Assembly: GCA_964036155.1 (NCBI GenBank)
Contig: OZ038422.1
Span: 31,581,201-31,645,200, forward strand
Source: Diploscapter coronatus
Lineage: Eukaryota > Nematoda > Chromadorea > Rhabditida > Rhabditidae
Length of the DNA stretch: 64,000 bases
Direction of reading: 5' to 3'
Translations under genes and position numbers: made by a program
Shown: piece by piece, positions 57,117 to 64,000 of the stretch
How the letters are laid out: the number at the start of each line of letters is the position of its first letter
Position numbering within the stretch: position 1 is the first letter of the stretch
Notes under the pieces: generated by a model
What the model saw: only the letters and a program-made list of their open reading frames with translations
Databases searched by the model: none
What the model was told of the DNA's origin: nothing

Positions 57117-58993
57117 TTATGTCTGCTCTTCGATTCCGTACGTCTGCAGGATGAGGGACTTGTCCTGAGGAGCGAATGACGCACAAATTCGACGCAAATC
57201 TGGAAGATAAAAATAATAATTTCATAAAATTATGAAAATCTGACTGTCTTTATCCTGTTCGTTGAGGAAAAGAATCGTTAAATCGAATCGGGAAACCGTC
57301 GCCAGAAGAAGAAGGCAACGGGCGACTGAGGCTGGCTGAAAATTACTTTATCAAGGGGTTAGAGAATCTATAATAGTACACATCATCTACAGTTGAGCAT
57401 CGTGAAAATTGCAATACAAAAACTAGGCAAATTTTAAAATCGACTAGACATCTTATATGCCTTACTCGATATGTTGCAAAATGATCACGCTTCATTTTAA
57501 GAATCAGAAAAGGTGAAAGTAATTGTGACGTTCAAACTGTTCATTCTTTAAAGTAATAGTAGAGGAGCAGTACCTTGACTTGTCCCTGATAAATGAGACC
57601 TGCAAATCCAGTCACGAGCAGTTTCAGATGGGCTTCTTCCAACAGATCATCGAACAGAGTCTTGTACTTCGACATGTCGATTGACTGGCAAAGAATTTCA
57701 TCTTTGGAATCAAGAGATATTTCAAAACCGTACCAAAAAATACTGTGCGAATAGAGCGGGATATTCAGCAAGGCTGTTGAAATGGAGTGCGAATTGCGTG
57801 AAGGAAGTCGGGGGAGCGGGAATTGAGGGACGCTTCTCGGATTCTGGAGCTGGTTCTTGCCTAAAAAATACATAAAAATAGATATTTTTAAATGAAAGTT
57901 TATGCAGTTTGAAAGAAAGAAAATTTGTAACCATTCCTTCAAGCTTTTCCATAACTCTTTAGCAGTCAATCATAGTGATTTCTGTGAATTTTGTCAATGT
58001 GCCACAAAAATGACAGTCAGTCTTTGAGATTTCTTTTGCAAAATTGAGTATCTCTAATGAAAAAGCTGCATTAATTTATAAAAAAAAAAGAAACAAAAAA
58101 CTAGTGATTCAAGTATTTTTCCTACTTTTCTTCGGTCTGTTCTTCTGCCTTTGCAGCACTCGGTTGCCCGATTACTTCAATATCGACCTTCTTCCACTTG
58201 GTCTGCTCCTCGCCAGTCAATTCCTCTCCTCTCTCCACTCGCGAAATGTCCATCACCTTCGCGTTCTTCTGAAATTTTTCGTCATTTTCAAAATTTTATT
58301 ATTCCCAACTTTATCCTTGATTTCCAGGAGCAGTTTATCAGCAGCCGCATTGGCTTCAATCTGTCTGCACCTGGTCAGATCCTTCCTCGCCTGCTCGAAC
58401 AATCCCAACTCCCTCAAGGCACATGCTCGTCTGAAAAAATCAGCTTTCATCGAAATTTCAGAATTCTAAGAGAAAATACGAATTTTTCAACCTGTAGAAA
58501 GCCTTCGAATTGTCGTTCTGCATTTCGATGGCAGCCGTGCAGTCCATTACAGTGCTCATCCAATTCTTTAGCTGCAAACTCGCTTGGGCTCGGTTGCCTG
58601 CAAAATGATCATTTGGCATTTCGGGCCGTGCAGCTTGGTTTTCACTAGGCTGCAAGACAATAAATGAGCTGTTGAATCGGGGAAAAACCCAAGGATTTTT
58701 GAGACTAATGTAAGTATTTACAAGGTTTACAAAATGACGGTAATCGTAGCACAAAATACGAAAATTCAAAATCACTTTATCATTAGTATTGCCTCAAGAA
58801 CGTTCTAACTTATCTTCTGATTTCCCATTCAAAGTCGTTTTTAGAAAATGTACTTACAAAGCACGGTAGCATCCCTCTTCTCAACGAGACTCTTGGTGTA
58901 CAGCTCGACAGCCTTGTTGAACCTCTTCTCCTTATAAGCGACATTTCCCTGCTCCTTCAATTTCAACGCCGACTCATCGCTTTCGCTGCTCAT
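57117..58993 (-). CDS. TPR co-chaperone with RPAP3-type C-terminal domain
   Basis: The start ATG at 58991-58993 lies one base after a TTTCAG acceptor. Exons 1-3 encode tetratricopeptide repeats (LKEQGNVAYKEKRFNKAVEL, NRAQASLQLKNWMS..DCTAAIE, RACALRELGLFEQARKDL). A charged linker follows (58140-58260). The C-terminal exons (57590-57880, about 57300-57340, 57117-57190) read PPTSFTQFALHFNSLAEYPA, SIDMSKYKTLFDDLLEEAHL and VSRFDLTILFLNEQDKDDLR, which fits the RPAP3 C-terminal (monad-binding) domain shared by RPAP3 and SPAG1. RPAP3 bridges HSP90 to the R2TP complex that assembles RNA polymerase II and snoRNPs, and SPAG1 acts in dynein arm assembly. The short length and single TPR block fit a reduced nematode RPAP3. 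The stop is TAA at 57117-57119. The exact orthologue is not assigned. Confidence 0.75.
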
Positions 58994-59005
58994 TCTGAAA
59001 CTATT
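58994..59005 (-). promoter_or_regulatory. Candidate trans-splice acceptor before the RPAP3-like gene
   Basis: On the minus strand, GAATAGTTTCAG is followed by a single A and the ATG. Lying within 175 bp of the upstream gene's stop, it looks like an internal operon (SL2-type) acceptor. This is inference from spacing and sequence only. Confidence 0.5.
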
Positions 59006-59168
59006 CGGTCATTTCTAAAAATTCGGTTGAATTGAAATCGATACAACCTTGGCCTTGTCTAACCAGAGAAACCATAAAAATATCCAAATTCTAAAACTTT
59101 TAAATAATTTATTCAAAATCTCGAAGCTCGATAAAACTTTGCAAAGTGAAGCATTTCATCAGTTCTCA

Positions 59169-62100
59169 TCAGTATAAATTAATATGCAGATTGCGGTAGT
59201 CTTCGCGCAATTTGATGAATTCCTGGATGCGAGATCGGTCGATATTCGCCTGAAAGTTTTAGAACTCATTTTTATTTCACGGACATGAATGCACATAGAT
59301 CAGCATTTTCATCTGAAATATCTCAAATTCCAAATGCTTGTAGCGTTTTAAATTTTTGGCAAAAGCAATAGAATAGGCACTACTAACATATAGAAACTGA
59401 AACTATTTACAAAAATGTTAATCTCCAAATCTTGTTCGATAAAAATCGGCTGAGTAAGTTCTTCTCTCCCAAGTGTAATGATTACTCCCATAAATGAAAC
59501 CCTCTATCCTAAAGTAATCTTTCCACCTAAACACTATTATTCATTCTTCTTAACCACGCACTATTTCTTACTTTTTCGATTTGGAAGGAATCATTACACT
59601 TCACTTTTTGGGAGAAAATATTACGAAGCCATAAAATGACGAATGGGTCAAAAGACATACCAAAAGTTGACTGTTAGCGGCATCGACGAGGTTGTCAGGC
59701 AGGACGACGAGCAGATTGGACAGGGAATGAAGAGTGTCGAGGTGCTGTTGCGGGAAGCGCCACGTCGACACACAACGGCGATACTCGTTCAGGTCGCACA
59801 GCAGCAGCATCGCTCCCGAGGTACTGTACGTGAACTGCAAAACGTCATCTCTTCGTTTGAATATTCTTATTCAATTCCTGTTTCTTTCTAACTATCCTAC
59901 AAAAATTCTGTCTCGTATTACTAATAAAAGATATTATTATATAAAAAAAATATGACGGCAAGATTCTATTGAAGATGAACCAACAAAGTACAAATCGTCC
60001 CGTTATATTGAGCTTGTAAAAAATAAGAATAAATCTCAACCTGCAGAATATGTACATGGAGAAGATTGTACAATTTGTTGGAGAGTTCCGTTTCCAAGGC
60101 CTGCAGATTCGATCCGTCACAGGCGTTTTCCATCGCATTGATTTGCGTGTTCAAGAATCTGACTATTTGCCGGCAGACCTGAAAAAAACTAGAAAACGTT
60201 GATAATTCATAAATGATGGAATGACTAGTCAAACGCTTGAGTCCTTTATTTTTCTCGTGCCCGTATTCATAAGCACATAAGGAGCTAACTAGAAACCATC
60301 TAGTGGATTTAGGAACACGGGCACAGAATAAATGCGCTGCTTAAAGAAATCACTCTGTCATTCACAAATTGCCGGAAATATTGAATGATTGAATGTTCAA
60401 AAGACTAACCTGTGAGACTTGAATAGTGACCTCCCCGTCACTCTTGTAGTCGTTCCTATTCTGCTCAGTGCTCAGCAAGTACCTCACATAACCAATTATC
60501 GCATTGAGCTGCCTCCTCATTCCCTGATTCACCTTCTTCTCCAAACTCCGCAGTGCGTTCGTCCATTTCTTCACGACCACTTGCTCCAACATTGAATTTC
60601 TGAAAGAGATCATGTTTTGATTTTGAACCGACGCTGGAAGGAGTTGAAATCGTTAGCAATCGAAGAGAGACTATCCCAAATTGCCATAGATGGGTTGCCG
60701 AATCGTGGTTCGGCTTCATAACTTTTCAATATATTGAAAAATGACTTCAAAAAATCGTCGAAATAACGATAAACATTATAACAACTCACTTGAGTAGATG
60801 GAAGATGGAGTCATCATATTGTTTGGCCAGGAGAAGCATGATTGTGGTTGTCTGTGCAGCGGCAGGGAAGAAGTAGGGAGGAGGCTCGGTTTTTGGTTCA
60901 GCCAGGGTTATGCCTGAAAGTAACATAAACATTCGTTAATTCTTTTGGAAAACTTACCAGAAATAGCCAGTTCAACCGCGTAATCGACATGTTCGAGGTA
61001 GAGGTATTTGAGCAGAATGTCGAAGATGCTCTCCACTGTCGAAGGCAGACTCTCCTTCTCGCATAACTAGAAAAATTTAACCCTTTCTTCCATAACTCTT
61101 CTTCATAAGTAACTGATAGAAAAAGATGATTTTATAAAATTTACAAAATCATGAAAAAGAAATCATAAATTGTGAATTTCAAAAATTCCAACCTGTGCAG
61201 CCCGATGGAGCGAATTCTTAGTTTCCTGCAGAATTCCGATGGCCACATCCTCAGATAGAAAGGTTTCCCCTCCGAAATTCTCCACATTCATCAACCGAGC
61301 CTGCACGTCTCGCTTCAACTCTTGCAGACTGAATTAAAAACCATCTCTTCGAAGAGAGAATTTCAAAGCCCACCCTCCAGCCTGAATCTGCTTCTTGGTG
61401 TGCTTCTTGGAATTGTAGAATTTCTGGAGGATCTTCACGCAGGAAGCATTCAAATAGTCCAACTCGTCTTTGACATATTTCACAAGGTAACTGAAACAGA
61501 AAAATCAGTAATAATTTTGGTGATTTGAAAATTTCGCAACTACTACTCATAATTTACGCAATGATTCGCCGTGTTGCATCGTTGCGACCCTGCGACATTT
61601 CCAAGTTGAAGTAACTTTGAATAATTTACAGAGTTCACAAAATTCTAAAATCATCTTCTGTCCTTCATCTTTTCTATGCCATCTTCCTTCATGAAATTCG
61701 GAAATATCAATGAATGTACTTACTTCTCGAATATCTTCTTGGTGAGCATGCTCAGAAATGCAGTGTCAGTGACAATTTTCTCAGCCTCCAATTGCCTGCA
61801 CAGTTTGATGGTTCTAAATGGTTTTTTATCAGTATCTTTCCTGTCATATTTTGCTTACTGGTTGTAGAACTGGCATTCATTCTGCAGATATTCTTCATCG
61901 TCTCTCCTGTCCTTGCAGTCCTCCAAACGGGACTTGATAAACTCTCTGATTCGGACTGTGAACAGATTCAGCACCTGAAATTCTTCCGACTCCAGCATTT
62001 ATATTAGCTCTTCAAAAAAGGTTTGTAAACATTCGCCAAAGAAATGACGTTTCTTGGAATGTTCATGTAATTTTAAACGCGGAACCACATCACTACCAAG

Positions 62101-63481
62101 TTAAATTAATATACCGAATCCGCAGCTGCATGAACAACATGAACTTTCTAACATAAAAAAACCAAAATATAACGATAATTCACAAATCCTCACCAATTTA
62201 TGCATGACCATATCGGGATTTGGGAAAATCTTCTCAATCTTCGGTTTGAATGTCTTGCAGAGCAACAGACACTCATCGAACAGCTGCGCGTCGTTGGATT
62301 TGAGATGGGATTCCACGAATTGTACGTACTGGTGCACACAGTGGTTGTAACCCTGAGTTGAAAAGAAAATTATTAAAAATCATTAACTTTAAAAATAGGA
62401 AATATTCGAGATCCGAAAGATTACCTTGAATTCACTGAGGACTTTGGCGACTTCAGCCATTCTCTTCTCGTTCCTCTGGGCTCGAGCGAATTCTTCTAGC
62501 AACAGGCCTTCCACAACGTCGTATCTGCAAAATTGACTTCCCCTTGCAAAAAATCCTATTCTTACTTATCAGCAATCCTGCTCTGAACGGCTGCATATTT
62601 CTCCGTGGACAATTCTTGTGAAATCGAGTAGAGCTTTTGGATGAGACTTGCTGATTCCAGCAACTGAAAGAAAAATATGAAAAATTGGAAGACAAAGTTA
62701 AAAAGAAACCTTTTCAGGATCCGAGAAGAGCATAGAATTGAGCCATCGTTCTCTTAGGAATTCGTCGAAATGATTCATCAACTGCAAAGTGTCACTGGCT
62801 TTGACTCGAGGCTGATGAACCTGAACATTCAAATTTCGAAATGCCAAGTTTTAGTTTAATAAACCTCAGCTTTGCGAACAAATTATGCATTTAGAATAAA
62901 AAAATAAGTTCTCTTACAGCCTCCAACTGATCTCCGAGATGAACGACTTTCGTCGAAATTCCCTGCATCGAAGCATCCAATTGCTGGAATGACAAATTAT
63001 TTCATCTTCAATAATTTCGGAACTACCTTGATTCTTTCGACAGCTTCATTGTTTTTGTCGTATAGTCTCTGCAGCTTGTTCACGTAATCCTTCTTGTCCT
63101 TCTCAAGGCCCGTTTCTAGCGAAGTGATTTTACTCTGAAATTTTTTTCTTTATAATTTTAAAAAATACGGCAAGTTGTTTCTTTAGGATACAGCGGAAAT
63201 TTCAATAGACGGAGGTGTTTTTTCATAGTTTGAAAATCATGTCGTCAAATTTTGAAAATGATCGTGCGGTCATGGCGCATTCTTCATTTTATTCCCTTTT
63301 AAAAACTCAAGAAACCTGCCTGAAACTGATCACATAGCATCATCAAATTGGCAATTTCATCTTCGAACTTGTTCTTCAGTGCCAGAGGAGCTGTGATTGA
63401 GTCCTTGCCGCCTGTGATGCGCCACGCCAATTTCTCCACTAAGTCGAGACCGTCAAAGGGCTCCTGAAGTCTTGCTTTCAT
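59169..63481 (-). CDS. sec-10: Exocyst complex component Sec10 (EXOC5)
   Basis: About 17 short exons run from the ATG at 63479-63481 (MKARLQEPFDGLDLVEKLAW) to a TGA at 59169-59171. Blocks match, from memory, metazoan Sec10: EPF.....VEKLAWR at the N-terminus, FDECLLLCKTFKPKIEKIF with NPDMVMHKLV (about 62150-62330), YVRYLLSTEQNRNDYKS (about 60440), QALETELSNKLYNLLHVHIL (about 60080), then GAMLLLCDLNEYRRCVSTWR and FDTLHSLSNLLVVLPDNL-like sequence (59661-59830), and a final exon IQEFIKLREDYRNL. Sec10 is a core subunit of the exocyst, which tethers secretory vesicles at the plasma membrane. The start is preceded by an ATATTTCTAG acceptor 10 bases upstream. The gene appears complete and lies head-to-tail with the RPAP3-like gene. 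Confidence 0.92.
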
Positions 63482-64000
63482 GCCAGATACTAGAAATATC
63501 TATACAATTCATGTCTGAATCTGCTAGCTGAGTTTAAATTTTATTATCAAAACACGCATCAATTTTCATATGAATTAGTCTCTTGAAAGGTTCGCCCGAT
63601 TCACCAACCACTTATTCTGAAAATTCGCCTATCTTTTCTTCTTCGCTACTAATACTATAGTCCGTTTCATAATTATGGATACCCCCTCGATTTATGGGTT
63701 TTGGTAATTTCCAACATTCAAGAACATTGGAAACCGATATAGAAACAATTACATGAACTAAATATTCACATTCAAGAAAAAAATTTCCCATGCTCGCTGT
63801 TTACAATGTATAATTTCGCTCGAGACGTTGTTTCAGATATTTCATAATTATGGATACCCTTTTTATTTTAATTAGTCTGACGCCATAGAGCAAACTAATC
63901 CGACTCAAAATTTACACAATTATTCCATCATATATCCTCCTAATATCTACCAAGTTTCATCCCGATCCGATCTTGTATAAGGATTTTACGATTTTTTTCC
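63482..64000. other. Upstream region of sec-10
   Basis: AT-rich, without exons. It contains two direct copies of TTTCATAATTATGGATACC (63665-63683 and 63840-63858), 175 bp apart, possibly the ends or interior of a repeat element. It should include the promoter of the putative sec-10/RPAP3 unit. Confidence 0.5.

Noticed and set aside
1..64000. CRISPR arrays, bacterial operons, phage genes, rRNA or tRNA genes
   Set aside because: No regularly spaced repeats, Shine-Dalgarno-led gene strings or cloverleaf-like genes with intact B-box sequences were seen on either strand.

Overview
This window is eukaryotic and looks like a nematode, most likely chromadorean and rhabditid-like. Coding exons are short, and many introns are only about 45-50 nt with TTTCAG or TTTTAG acceptors. 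Several acceptor-like sites lie a few bases before start codons, as expected for trans-spliced genes. The fatty-acid elongase at 24.3-26.6 kb matches, from memory, Caenorhabditis ELO-1 almost block for block. I cannot name the species. All gene models were joined by hand from reading frames, splice sites and phase, without alignment.

Layout. At 0-1.7 kb is the 5' part of an unrecognised minus-strand gene. At 4.2-8.65 kb (minus) is a MACPF protein of the MPEG1/perforin-2 type whose C-terminal half has been duplicated in tandem. At 9.5-9.85 kb (minus) is an orphan kelch fragment. At 10.2-12.9 kb (minus) is a secreted histidine acid phosphatase. At 13.8-18.2 kb (minus, probably extending to 18.7 kb) is a nuclear hormone receptor. 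At 18.7-24.3 kb is a long intergenic stretch holding one clean hAT-like MITE. At 24.3-26.6 kb (plus) is the elongase. At 27.06-28.27 kb (minus) is Rab28, followed by an unrecognised gene at 28.45-29.76 kb (minus). At 31.5-44.7 kb (minus) is a FoxP forkhead factor with very long introns. At 46.9-56.1 kb (plus) is a secreted M1 aminopeptidase. At 57.1-59.0 kb (minus) is a TPR protein with an RPAP3-type C-terminal domain, and at 59.2-63.5 kb (minus) is exocyst subunit Sec10. The last two are 175 bp apart on one strand and may be an operon.

There is no single pathway. The 4-13 kb block carries a pore-forming immune-type protein and a secreted phosphatase. The rest is housekeeping (exocyst, R2TP-type co-chaperone, Rab28, elongase) and transcription factors (FoxP, NHR). 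Several small inverted-repeat elements, mostly hAT-like, sit in introns and intergenic DNA. The most interesting items are the duplicated MPEG1-like gene, an 18-nt FoxP microexon with an upstream exon, and the well-preserved MITEs.
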